From contig CAJNDS010001006.1 in assembly GCA_905221605.1 (NCBI GenBank), forward strand, positions 1 through 42,537: 42,537 nt of DNA, in the 5' to 3' direction. The DNA is from Symbiodinium natans (taxonomy: Eukaryota; Sar; Dinophyceae; Suessiales; Symbiodiniaceae). The notes beneath the pieces were generated by a model that did no database searches, had not been told where the DNA came from, and worked only from the letters and a program-made list of their open reading frames with translations. Positions within the stretch are counted from its first letter, which is position 1; each line of letters opens with the position of its first letter. The position numbers and the translations under genes were made by a program. Positions 11,291-22,023 of the stretch are shown one piece after another.

Positions 11291-13837
11291 CATTTGTTTT
11301 TGGTGCCCAAAACTCATGTTTTTGAAGAGCGTAGAAGGTGTTTTTGGTGCCCAAAACTCATGTTTTTGGAGAGTCCAGAAGGTTTCCTGACATTTGTTTT
11401 TGGTGCCCAAAACTCATGTTTTTGAAGAGCGTAGAAGGTGTTTTGGTGCCCAAAACTCATGTTTTTGGAGTCCCAGAAGGTTTCCTGACATTTGTTTTTG
11501 GTGCCCAAAACTCATGTTTTTGGAGGGCCCAGAAGGTTTCCTGACATTTGTTTTTGGTGCCCAAAACTCATGTTTTTGGAGAGTCCAGAAGGTTTCCTGA
11601 CATTTGTTGTTGGTGCCCAAAACTCACGTTTTTGGAGAGCCCAGAAGGTTTGCTGACATTTGTTTTTGGTGCCCAACAGTCATGTTTTTGGATAGTACAG
11701 AAGGTTTCCTGACATTTGTTGTTGGTGCCCAAAACTCATGTTTTTGGAGAGCCCAAAAGGTTTGCTGACATTTGTTTTTGGTGCCCAAAACTCATGTTTT
11801 TGGAGAGCCCAGAAGGCTTCCTGATATTTGTTGTTGGTGCCCAAAACTCACGTTTTTGGAGAGCCCAGAAGGTTTCCTGACATTTGTTTTTGGTGCCCAA
11901 AACTCATGTTTTTGGAGAGCCCAGAAGGTTTCCTGACATTTGTTTTTGGTGCCCAAAACTCATGTTTTTGGAGAGCCCAGAAGGCTTCCTGACATTTGTT
12001 GTTGGTGCACAAACCTCATATTTTTGGATAGTCCAGAAGGTTTCCTGACATTTGTTGTTGGTGCCCAAAACTCACGTTTTTGGAGAGTCCAGAAGGTTTC
12101 CTGACATTTGTTTTTGGTGCCCAAAACTCATGTTTTTGAAGAGCGTAGAAGGTTTCCTGACATTTGTTTTTGGTGCCCCAAACTCATATTTTTGGAGAGC
12201 CCAGAAGTTTTCCTGACATTTGTTTTTGGTGTCCAAAACTCATGTTTTTGGAGAGCCCAGCAAGCTTCCTGACTTTTGTTGTTGGTACCCAAAACTCATG
12301 TTTTTGGAGAGCCCAAAAGTTTTGCTGACGTTTGTTTTTGGTGCCCAAAACTCATGTTTTTGGAGAGCCCAGAAGGTTTTCTGACATTTGTTTTTGCTGC
12401 CCGAAACTCATGTTTTTGGAGAGTCCAGAAGGTTGCCTGACATTTGTTTTTGGTGCTGGTGCCCAAATTTCTGATTTTTGAAGAGCCCAGAAGGTTTCCT
12501 GACATTCGTTGTTGTTGCCCAAAACTCATATTTTTGGAGAGCCCAGAAGGTTTCCTGACATTTGTTTTTGGTTTCCAAAACTCATATTTTTGGAGAGCCC
12601 AGAAGGCTTCCTGACATTTGTTGTTGGTGCCCAAAACTCATGTTTTTGGAGAGCCCAGAAGGTTTCCTGACATTTGTTTTTGCTGCCCGAAACTCCTTTC
12701 TTTGGAGAGTCCAGAAGGTTTCCTGCTATTTGTTTTTGGTGCCCCAAACTCATATTTTTGGAGAGCCCAGAAGTTTTCCTGACATTTGTTTTTGGTGTCC
12801 AAAACTCATGTTTTTGGAGAGCCCAGCAAGCTTCCTGACTTTTGTTGTTGGTACCCAAAACTCATGTTTTTGGAGAGCCCAAAAGTTTTGCTGACGTTTG
12901 TTTTTGGTGCCCAAAACTCATGTTTTTGGAGAGCCCAGAAGATTTCCTGACATTTGTTTTTGGTGCCCAATAGTCATGTATTTGGAGAGCCCAGAAGATT
13001 TCCTGACATTCGTTTTTGGTGCCCAACAGTCATGTTTTTGCAGAGCCCAGAAGGTGTCCTGACATTTGTTTCCGGGCCCAACACTCATATTTTTGGAGAG
13101 CCCAGAAGGTTTCCTGACATTTGTTTTTGGTGCCCAAAGCTCATGATTTTGGAGAGCCCAGAAGGTTCCCTGACAATTCATGATTTTGCAGAGCCCAGAA
13201 GGTTTCCTGACATTTGTTTTTGGTGCCCAAAACTCATGTTTTTTGGAGAGCCCAGAAGGTTTCCTGATATTTTGTTTTTGGTTCCCCAAAATTCTCGTTT
13301 TTGGACAGCCCAGAAGGTTTCCTGACAATTTGTTTTGGTTTCCAAAACGCATGTTTTTGGAGAGCCCAGAAGGTTTCCTGCCATTTGTTTTTGGTGCCCA
13401 AAACTCATGCATTTGGAGAGCGCAGAAGGTTTCCTGACATTTGTTTTTGGTGCCCAAAACTGATATTTTTGGAGAGCCCAGAAGGTTCCCTGACAATTCA
13501 TGATTTTGCAGAGCCCAGAAGTTTTCCTGCCATTTGTTTTTGGTGCCCAAAACTCATGTTTTTGGAGAGCGCAGAAGGTTTCCTGACATTCGTTTTTGGT
13601 GCCCAAAATTCATGTTTTTGGACAGCCCAGAAGGTCTCCTGACATTTTGTTTTGATTTCCAAAACGCATGTTTTTGGAGAGTCCAGAAGGTTTCCTGACA
13701 TTTGTTTTTGGTGCCGGCCCAAAAATCATATTTTTGGAGAGCCCAGAAGGTTTCCTGACATTTGTTGTTGGTGCCCAAAACTCAAATTTTGGGAGAGTCC
13801 AGATGGTTTCCTGACATTTGTTTTTGGTGCCCAAAAC
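11291..13837 (+). repeat. Segment H, copy A (2.5 kb), end of 10.7-kb unit A
   Basis: This block starts with a pair of 44-bp units (11324 and 11424). It then has CCCAACAGTC near 11673 and GATAGTACAG near 11693. A ~200-bp block (about 12171-12371) is duplicated at 12737-12937, a spacing of 566 bp. GGTGCTGGTGCCC (12452) is an unusual 6-bp insertion. TTTCCGGGCCC (near 13070) and GTGCCGGCCC (near 13713) are further rare units, and two 37-bp scars lie at 13172 and 13492. Copy B matches at offset 10903 to about 24170. The 28.2-29.8-kb region matches at offsets 16506 and 15940. At about 13838 the sequence changes to that seen at 3090, which marks the tandem junction. Confidence 0.8.
12171..12937 (+). 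repeat. 566-bp spaced duplication in segment H
   Basis: About 200 bp at 12171-12371 (CCCCAAACTCATAT, AGAAGTTTTCC, GGTGTCC, CCCAGCAAGCTTCC, GGTACCC, AAAAGTTTTGCTGACG) are repeated at 12737-12937. The intervening units include GGTGCTGGTGCCC and CGAAACTCCTTTC. The equivalent region near 28.69-28.88 kb has only one version and lacks the 566 bp in between. This fits an unequal exchange between the two 200-bp blocks, or the reverse duplication. Confidence 0.8.
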
Positions 13838-14656
13838 TCATGTTTTTGGAGAGCCCACAAGATTTCCTGACATTCGCTTTTGGTGCCCAAAACTCATGTT
13901 TTTGGAGGGCCCAGAAGGTTTCCTGCCATTTGTTTTTGGTGCCCAAAACTCATGTTTTTGGAGAGCGCAGAAGGTTTCCTGACATTCGTTTTTGGTGCCC
14001 AAAACACATGTTTTTGGATAGTCCAGCAGGTTTCCTTTTTTTTGGTGCCCAAAACTCATGTTTTTTGGAGAGCCCAGAAGGTTTCCTGACATTTGTTTTT
14101 GGTCCCCAAAACTCATGTTTTTGAAGAGTCCAGAAGGTTTCCTGACATTGTTTTTGGCGCCCAAAACTCATATTTTTGGAGAGCCCAGAAGTTTTCTTGA
14201 TATTTATTTTTAGCCTCCAAAAATCATATTTTTGGACAACCCAGAAGGTTTCCTGACATTTGTTTTTGGTGTCCAAAACTCATATTTTTGGAGAGCCCAG
14301 AGAGTTTCCTGATATTTGATTTTGGTGCCAAAAATTCGTGTTTTTGGAGAGCCCACAAGATTTCCTGACATTTGTTTTTGGTGCCCAGAACTCATGTTTT
14401 TGGAGAGCCCAGAAGGCTTCCTGTTATTTGTTGTTGGTGCCCAAATTTCACGTTTTTGGAGAGCCCAGAAGGTTTCCTGACATTTGTTTTTGGTGTCCAA
14501 AACTCATATTCTTGAAGGGCCCAGAAGGTTTCCTGCCATTTGTTTTTGGTGCCCAAAACTCATGTTTTTGGAGAGCGCAGAAGGTTTCCTGACATTTGTT
14601 TTTGGTGCCCAAGTTTCATATTCTTGGAGAGCCCAGAAGGTTTCCTGACATTTGTT
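13838..14656 (+). repeat. Partial R unit (3' part) plus linker at the start of copy B
   Basis: This matches 3090-3907 at offset 10748-10749. It contains the CCCACAAGATTTCC and GGAGGGCCCAG units, the CAAAACACATG unit, the T-run unit near 14035, GGTCCCCAAAAC near 14101, TTTTTAGCCTCC near 14210 and the CTTGAAGGGCC linker unit near 14513. Because it starts partway through R, copy B has one truncated and one full R, whereas copy A follows a nearly complete first R. Confidence 0.8.
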
Positions 14657-17299
14657 TTTGGTGCCCAAAATTCATGTTTTTGGAGAGCCCAGAAGGTTTC
14701 CTGACATTTGTTTTTGGTGCCCAGAACTCATGTTTTTGGAGAGCCCAGAAAATTTCCTGATATTTGTTTTTTGTGCCCACAACTCATGTTTTTGGAGAGC
14801 TCAGAAGGTTTCCTGACATTTGTTTTTGGTGCCCAAAACTCATGTTTTTGGAGAGCCCACAAGATTTCCTGACATTCGTTTTTGGTACCCAAAATTCATG
14901 TTTTTGGAGGGCCCAGAAGGTTTCCTGCCATTTGTTTTTGGTGCCCAAAACTCATGTTTTTGGAGAGCGCAGAAGGTTTCCTGACATTCGTTTTTGGTGC
15001 CCAAAACTCATGTTTTTGGATAGTCCAGAAGGTTTCCTTTTTTTTGGTGCCCAAAACTCATGTTTTTTGGAGAGCCCAGAAGGTTTCCTGACATTCGTTT
15101 TTGGTGCCCAAAACTCATGTTTTTGAAGAGCCCAGAAGGTTTCCTGACATTGTTTTTGGCGCCCAAAACTCATATTTTTGGAGAGCCCAGAAAGTTTCCT
15201 GTTATTTGTTGTTGGTGCCCAAATTTCACGTTTTTGGAGAGCCCAGAAGGTTTCCTGACATTTGTTTTTGGTGTCCAAAACTCATGTTTTTGGAGAGCGC
15301 AGAAGGTTTCCTGACATTTGTTTTTGGTGCCCAAGTTTCATATTCTTGGAGAGCCCAGAAGGTTTCCTGACATTTGTTTTTGGTGCCCAGAACTCATGTT
15401 TTTGGAGAGCCCAGAAGGCTTCCTGACATTTGTTTTCGAAATCCAAAACTCATTTGGAGAGCCCAGAAGGTTTCCTGATATTTGTTGTTGGTGCCCCAAA
15501 CTCATGTTTTTGGAGAGCCCAGAAGGTTCCCTGACATTTGTTTTTGGTGCCCAACAATCATATTTTTGGAGAGCCCAGAAGTTTTACTGACATTTGTTTT
15601 TGGTGCCCAAAACTGAAATTTTTGGAGAGCCCAGAAGATTTCGTGACATTTGTTTTTGGTACCCAAAACTCATGTGTTTGGATAGTCCAGAAGATTTCCT
15701 GACATTTATTTTTGGTGCCCAAAACTCATGTTTTTGGACAGCCCAGAAGGTTTCCTGACATTTGATTTTGGTGCCCAAAACTCATGTTTTTGGAGAGCCC
15801 AGAAGATTTCCTGCCATTTGTTTTTGGTGCCCAAATTTCATTTTTTTGGAGAGTCCAGAAGGTTTCCTGATATTTGTTTTTGGTATCCAAAACTCATGTT
15901 TTTGGAGAGCCCAGAAGGTTTCCTGATATTTGATTTTGGTTCCCAAAGTTCAAGTTTTTGGAAAACCCAGAAGATTTCTTGATATTTGGTTTTGGTGCCC
16001 AAAACTCATGTTTTTGGAGAGCCCAGAAGGTTTCCTGACATTTGATTTTGGAATCCAAAAATCATTTGGAGAGTCTAGAAGGTTTCCTGGCATTTGATTT
16101 TGGTGCCCAGAAGTCATGTTTTTGGAGAACCCAGAAGGTTTCCTGATATTTGTTTTTGGTACCCAAAATTCATATTTTTGGAAAACCCAGAAGATTTCAT
16201 GACATTTGTTTTTGGTATCCAAAACTCATAATTTTGGAGAGCCCAGAAGGTTTCCTGACATTGTTTTTGGCGCCCAAAACTCATATTTTTGGAGAGCCCA
16301 GAAATTTTCTTGATATTTATTTTTAGCCTCCAAAAATCATATTTTTGCAGAACCCAGAAGGTTTCCTGACATTTGTTTTTGGTGTCCAAAACTCATATTT
16401 TTGGAGAGCCCAAAAAGTTTCCTGATATTTGATTTTGGTGCCCAAAAAATTAAGGTTTTGGAGAGCCCAGAAGGTTTCCTGACATTTGTTTTTGGTGCCC
16501 AGAACTCATGTTTTTGGAGAGCCCAGAAAGTTTCCTGTTATTTGTTGTTGGTGCCCAAATTTCACGTTTTTGGAGAGCCCAGAAGGTTTCCTGACATTTG
16601 TTTTTGGTGCCCAAAACTCATGTTTTTGGAGAGCCCAGAAGGTTTCCTGACATTTGTTTTTGGTGCCCAGAACTCATGTTTTTGGAGAGCCCAGAAAGTT
16701 TCCTGACATTTGTTTTTGGTGCCCAAATCATGTTTTTGGAGAGCCCAGAAGGTTTCCTGACATTTGTTTTTGGTGCCCAAAACTCATGTTTTTGGAGAGC
16801 CCATTTTGCCATTTGTTTTTGGTGCCCAAAACTCATGTTTTTGGAGAGCGCAGAAGGTTTCCTGACATTCGTTTTTGGTGCCCAAAACACATGTTTTTGG
16901 ATAGTCCAGAAGGTTTCCTTTTTTTTGGTGCCCAAAACTCATGTTTTTTGGAGAGCCCAGAAGGTTTCCTGACATTTGTTTTTGGTCCCCAAAACTCATG
17001 TTTTTGAAGAGTCCAGAAGGTTTCCTGACATTGTTTTTGGCGCCCAAAACTCATATTTTTGGAGAGCCCAGAAGTTTTCTTGATATTTATTTTTAGCCTC
17101 CAAAAATCATATTTTTGGACAACCCAGAAGGTTTCCTGACATTTGTTTTTGGTGTCCAAAACTCATATTTTTGGAGAGCCCAGAGAGTTTCCTGATATTT
17201 GATTTTGGTGCCAAAAATTCGTGTTTTTGGAGAGCCCACAAGATTTCCTGACATTTGTTTTTGGTGCCCAGAACTCATGTTTTTGGAGAGCCCAGAAGG
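14657..17299 (+). repeat. ~2.7-kb higher-order repeat R, copy 3
   Basis: The order of variants follows R copy 1 at offset 13752 (for example 2198 to 15950) and R copy 2 at 10856. It keeps the T-run monomer that copy 2 has lost (near 15038), so it resembles copy 1 there, but it shares TTTCATTTTTTTGG near 15840 with copy 2. A variant CAAGTTTCATATTC unit near 15333 replaces the unit found in copies 1 and 2. A short irregular monomer lies at about 16796-16812 (see the separate entry). Confidence 0.85.
16796..16815 (+). other. Deletion scar specific to copy B
   Basis: GAGAGCCCATTTTGCCATTTG joins the middle of one monomer to the GCCATTTG part of another. Copies A (near 6000-6080) and C (near 38555-38630) have the intervening GCCCACAAGATTTCC and GGAGGGCCC units. 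Comparing equivalent stretches gives a 63-bp loss here. Together with one lost monomer (56 bp) and a 3-bp loss at CCCAAATCATG near 16722, it accounts for the offset change from 10856 to 10734. Confidence 0.75.
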
Positions 17300-20200
17300 C
17301 TTCCTGACGTTTGTTGTTGGTGTCCAAAACTCATCGGGAGAGCCCAGAAGGTTTCCTGACATTTGTTTTTGGTGCCCAAGTATCATATTCTTGGAGAGCC
17401 CAGAAGGTTTCCTGACATTTGTTTTTGGTGCCCAACAATCATATTTTTGGAGAGCCCAGAAGTTTTACTGACATTTGTTTTTGGTGCCCAAAACTGAAAT
17501 TTTCGGAGAGCCCAGAAGATTTCCTGACATTTGTTATTGGTACCCAAAACTCATATGTTTGGATAGTCCAGAAGGTTTCCTGACCTTTGTTTTTGGTGCC
17601 CAAGTTTCATATTCTTGGAGAGCCCAGAAGATTTCCTGACATTTGTTTTTGGTGCCCAAAACTCATGTTGTTGGAGAGTCCAGAAGGTTTCCTGACATGT
17701 GATTTTGGTGTCCAAACCTCATGTGTTTGGAGAGCCCAGAAGGTTTCCTGACATTTGTTTTTGGTGCCCAGAACTCATGTTTTTGGAGAGCCCAAAAGTT
17801 TTGCTGACGTTTGTTTTTGGTGCCCAAAACTCATGTTTTTGGAGAGCCCAGAAGGTTTCCTGACATTTGTTTTTGGTGCCCAAAACTCATGTTTTTAGAG
17901 AGTCCAGAAGGTTTCCTGACATTTGTTGTTGGTGCCCAAAACTCATGTTTTTGGAGAGCCCAGAAGGTTTCCTGATATTTGTTGTTGGTGCCCAAAACTC
18001 ACGTTTTTGGAGAGCCCAGAAGGTTTCCTGACATTTGTTTTTGGTGCCCAAAACTCACGTTTTTGGAGAGCCCAGAAGGTTTCCTGACATTTGTTTTTGG
18101 TGCCCAAAACTCATGTTTTTGGAGGGCCCAGAAGGTTTCCTGATATTTGTTTTTGGTGCCCAAAACTCATGTTTTTGGAGAGTCCAGAAGGTTTCCTGAC
18201 ATTTGTTGTTGGTGCCCAAAACTCACGTTTTTGGAGAGCCCAGAAGGTTTGCTGACATTTGTTTTTGGTGCCCAACAGTCATGTTTTTGGAGAGCCCAGA
18301 AGGTTTCCTGACATTTGTTTTTGGTGCCCAAAACTCATGTTTTTGGAGAGCCCAGAAGGTTTCCTGACATTTGTTTTTGGTGCCCAGAACTCATGTTTTT
18401 GGAGAGCCCAGATGGTTTCCTGACATTTGTTTTTGGTGCCCAAACCTCATATTTTTGGAGAGCCCAGAAGGTTTCCTGACATTTGTTTTTGGTGCCCAAG
18501 TTTCATATTCTTGGAGAGCCCAGAAGATTTCGTGACATTTGTTTTTGGTGCCTAAAACTCATGTTTTTTGAGAGCCCAGAAGGTTTCCTGACATTTGTTT
18601 TTGGTGCCCAAAACTCATGTTTTTGGAAAGCCCAGAAGGTTTCCTGACATTTGTTTTGGGTGCCCAAAACTCATGTTTTTGGAGAGTCCAGAAGGTTTCC
18701 TGACATTTGTTTTTGGTGCCCAAAACTCATGTTTTTGGAGAGTCCAGAAGGTTTCCTGACATTTGTTTTTGGTGCCCAAAACTCATGTTTTTGGAGAGCC
18801 CAGAAGGTTTCCTGACATTTGTTTTTGGTGCCCCAAACTCATGTTTTTGGAGAGCCCAGAAGGTTTCCTGACATTTGTTTTTGGTGCACAAATTTCTTGT
18901 TTTTGGAGAGCCCAGAAGGATTCCTGACATTTTTTTTTGGGCCCAAAACTCATGATTTTGGAGAGCCCAGAAGGTTCCCTGACAATTCATGATTTTGCAG
19001 AGCCCAGAAGGTTTCCTGACATTTGTTTTGGTGCCCAAAACTAGTGTTTTTGGAGCGCCCAGAAGGTTTCCTTTTTTTTTGGTGCCCAAAACTCACGTTC
19101 TTGGAGAGCCCAGAAGGTTTCCTGCCATTTGTTTTTGGTGCCCAAGTTTCATATTCTTGGAGAGCCCAGAAGGTTTCCTGACATTTGTTTTTGGTGCCGA
19201 AAACTCATATTTTTGGATAGTCCAGAAGGTTTCCTGGCTGTTTTTTTGGTACCCAAAACTCATGGTTTTGGAGAGCCCAGAAGGTTTGCTGACATTTGTT
19301 TTTGGTGCCCAAAACTCATACTTTTGGAGAGCCCAGAAGGTTTCCTGACATTTGTTTTTGGTGCCCAGAACTCATGTTTTTGGAGAGTCCAGAAGGTTTC
19401 CTGACATTTGTTGTTGGTGCCCTAAACTCACGTTTTTGCAGAGTCCAGAAGGTTTCCTGACATTTGTTTTTGGTGCCCACAACTCATATTTTTGGAGAGC
19501 CCAGAAAGTTTCCTGACATTTGATTTTGGTGCCCAAATTTCATGTTCTTCGAGAGCCCAGAAGGTTTCCTGCCATTTGTTTTTGGTGCCCAAGTTTCATA
19601 TTCTTGGAGAGCCCAGAAGGTTTCCTGACATATTTTTTTTTGGTGCCCAAAACTCATGTTTTTCGAGAGCCCAGAAGGTTTCCTGACATTTGTTTTTGGT
19701 GCCCAAAACTCATATTTTTTTTTATAGTCCAGAAGGTTTCCTGACATTTGTTGTTGGTGCCCAAAACTCATATTTTTGGAGAGTCCAGAAGGTTTCCTGA
19801 CATTTGTTTTTGGTGCCCAAAACTCATGTTTTTGAAGAGCGTAGAAGGTGTTTTTGGTGCCCAAAACTCATGTTTTTGGATAGTCCAGAAGGTTTCCTGC
19901 CATTTGTTTTTGGTGCCCAAAACTCATGTTTTTGGAGAGCCCAGAAGGTTTCCTGACATTTGTTTTTGGTGCCCAGAACTCATATTTTTGGAGAGCCCAA
20001 AAGGTTTCCTGACATTTGCTCTTGGTGCCCAAAACTCATGTTTTTGGAGAGCCCAGAAGGTTTCCTGACATTTTGTTTTTGGTTTCCAAAACGCATGTTT
20101 TTGGAGAGCCCAGAAGGTTTGCTATCATTTGTTTTTGCTGCCCGAAACTCATATTTTTGGAGAGTCCAGAAGGTTGCCTGACATTTGTTTTTGGTGCCCA

Positions 20201-20726
20201 AAACTCATGTTTTGGGAGAGCCCAGAAGGTTTCCTGACATTTGTTTTTGGTGCCCAAATTTCTTGTTCTTCGAGAGCCCAGAAGGTTTCCTGACATTTGA
20301 TTTTGGTGCCCAAATTTCATATTCTTGGAGAGCCCAGAAGGTTTCCTGACATTTTTTTTGGTGCCCAAAACTCATGTTTTTCGAGAGCCCAGAAGGTTTC
20401 CTGACAATTTTTTTTGGTGCCCAAAACTCATGTTTTTGGAGAGCCCAGAAGGTTTCCTGACTTTTGTTGTTGGTACCCAAAACTCATGTTTTTGGAGAGC
20501 CCAAAAGTTTTGCTGACGTTTGTTTTTGGTGCCCAAAACTCATGTTTTTGGAGAGCCCAGAAGTTTTCCTGACATTTTGTTTTGGTGCCCAAAACGCATG
20601 TTTTTGAAGAGCCCAGAAGGTTTCCTGACATTTGTTTTTGGTGCCCAAAACTCATGTTTTTGGACAGCCCAGAAGGTTTCCTGACATTTGATTTTGGTGC
20701 CCAAAACTCATGTTTTTGGAGAGCCC
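17300..20726 (+). repeat. Segment P, copy B
   Basis: The monomer series is the same as at 6566-9993, at an offset of 10734 that falls to 10733 after one base is lost (GGGCCC for GGTGCCC near 18940). It includes CTCATCGGGAG near 17332, the 37-bp scar at 18981, the ACTAGTG unit near 19041 and a 44-bp unit at 19834. Some variants here are shared with copy C and not with A, for example TTATTGGTACC at 17534 and TTTTTAGAGAGTCC near 17890. Others are not shared with C. Confidence 0.85.
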
Positions 20727-22023
20727 AGAAGGTTTCCTGACATTTGTTTTTGGTGCCCAAAACTCATGTTTTTGGAGAGCCCAGACGGTTTGCTAACATT
20801 TGTTTTTGGTGCCCAAAACTCATGTTTTTGGAGAGCCCAGAAGGTTTCCTGACATTTGTTTTTGGTGCCCAAAACTCATGATTTTCGAGAGCCCAGAAGG
20901 TGTCCTGACATTTGTTTTTGGTGCCCAACACTCATATTTTTGGAGAGCCCAGAAGGCTTCCTGACATTTGTTTTTGGTGCCCAAAACTCATGTTCTTGGA
21001 GAGCCCAGAAGGTTGCCTGACAATTCATGATTTTGCAGAGCCCCGAAGGTTTCCTGACATTTGTTTTTGGTGCCCAAAACTCATGTTTTTTGGAGAGCCC
21101 AGAAGGTTTCCTGATATTTTGTTTTTGGTTCCCCAAAACTCATGTTTTTGGACAGCCCAGAAGGTTTCCTGACATTTTGTTTTGGTTTCCAAAACGCATG
21201 CTTTTGGAGAGCCCAGAAGGTTTCCTGCCATTTGTTTTTGGTGCCCAAAACTCATGTTTTTGGAGAGCGCAGAAGGTTTCCTGACATTTTTTTTGGTGCC
21301 CAAAACTCATGATTTTGGAGAGCCCAGAAGGTTCCCTGACAATTCATGATTTTGCAGAGCCCAGAAGGTTTCCTGACATTTGTTTTGGTGCCCAAAACTA
21401 GTGTTTTTGGAGCGCCCAGAAGGTTTCCTCTTTTTTTGGTGCCCAAAACTCACGTTCTTGGAGAGCCCAGAAGGTTTCCTGCCATTTGTTTTTGGTGCCC
21501 AAGTTTCATATTCTTGGAGAGCCCAGAAGGTTTCCTGACATTTGTTTTTGGTGCCGAAAACTCATATTTTTGGATAGTCCAGAAGGTTTCCTGACATTTG
21601 TTGTTGGTGCCCAAAACTCGCGTTTTTGGAGAGTCCAGAAGGTTTCCTGACATTTGTTTTTGGTGCCCAAAACTCATGTTTTTGAAGAGCGTAGAGGGTG
21701 TTTTTGGTGCCCAAAACTCATGTTTTTGGATAGTCCAGAAGGTTTCCTTTTTTTGGTGCCCAGAATTCATGTTTTTGGAGAGCCCAGAAGGTTCCCTGAC
21801 ATTTGCTTTTGGTGCCCACAACTCATGTTTTTGGAGAGCCCAGAAGGTTTCCTGACATTTGTTTTTGCTGCCCGAAACTCATGTTTTTGGAGAGTCCAGA
21901 AAGTTGCCTGACATTTGTTTTTGGTGCCCAAAACTCATATTTTTGGATAGTCCAGAAGGTTTCCTGACATTTGTTGTTGGTGCCCAAAACTCATATTTTT
22001 GGAGAGTCCAGAAGGTTTCCTGA
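20727..22023 (+). repeat. Segment E, copy B
   Basis: Repeats 9994-11290 at offset 10733, including 37-bp scars at 21019 and 21338, CATGC/GGTTTCC units near 21190, CTCGCGTTTTTGG near 21618 and the GAGGGTG 44-bp unit at 21684. It is also the closest match to 24785-26005 (offset 3818, then 3804 after a 14-bp loss in the later copy). Confidence 0.8.

Larger units (their letters stand above)
3090..13837 (+). repeat. 10.7-kb higher-order unit, copy A
   Basis: The sequence from 3090 onward (tail of R copy 1, linker, R copy 2, P, E, H) is repeated directly from 13838 onward. Offsets are 10748-10749 (to ~4.7 kb), 10856 (~5.5-5.9 kb), 10734 (~6.1-8.2 kb), 10733 (~8.2-11.2 kb) and 10903 (~12.3-13.3 kb). 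Each change of offset can be assigned to a discrete indel. Shared rare variants occur in the same order throughout, which excludes chance similarity of monomers. This entry overlaps the smaller segment entries by design. Confidence 0.85.
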
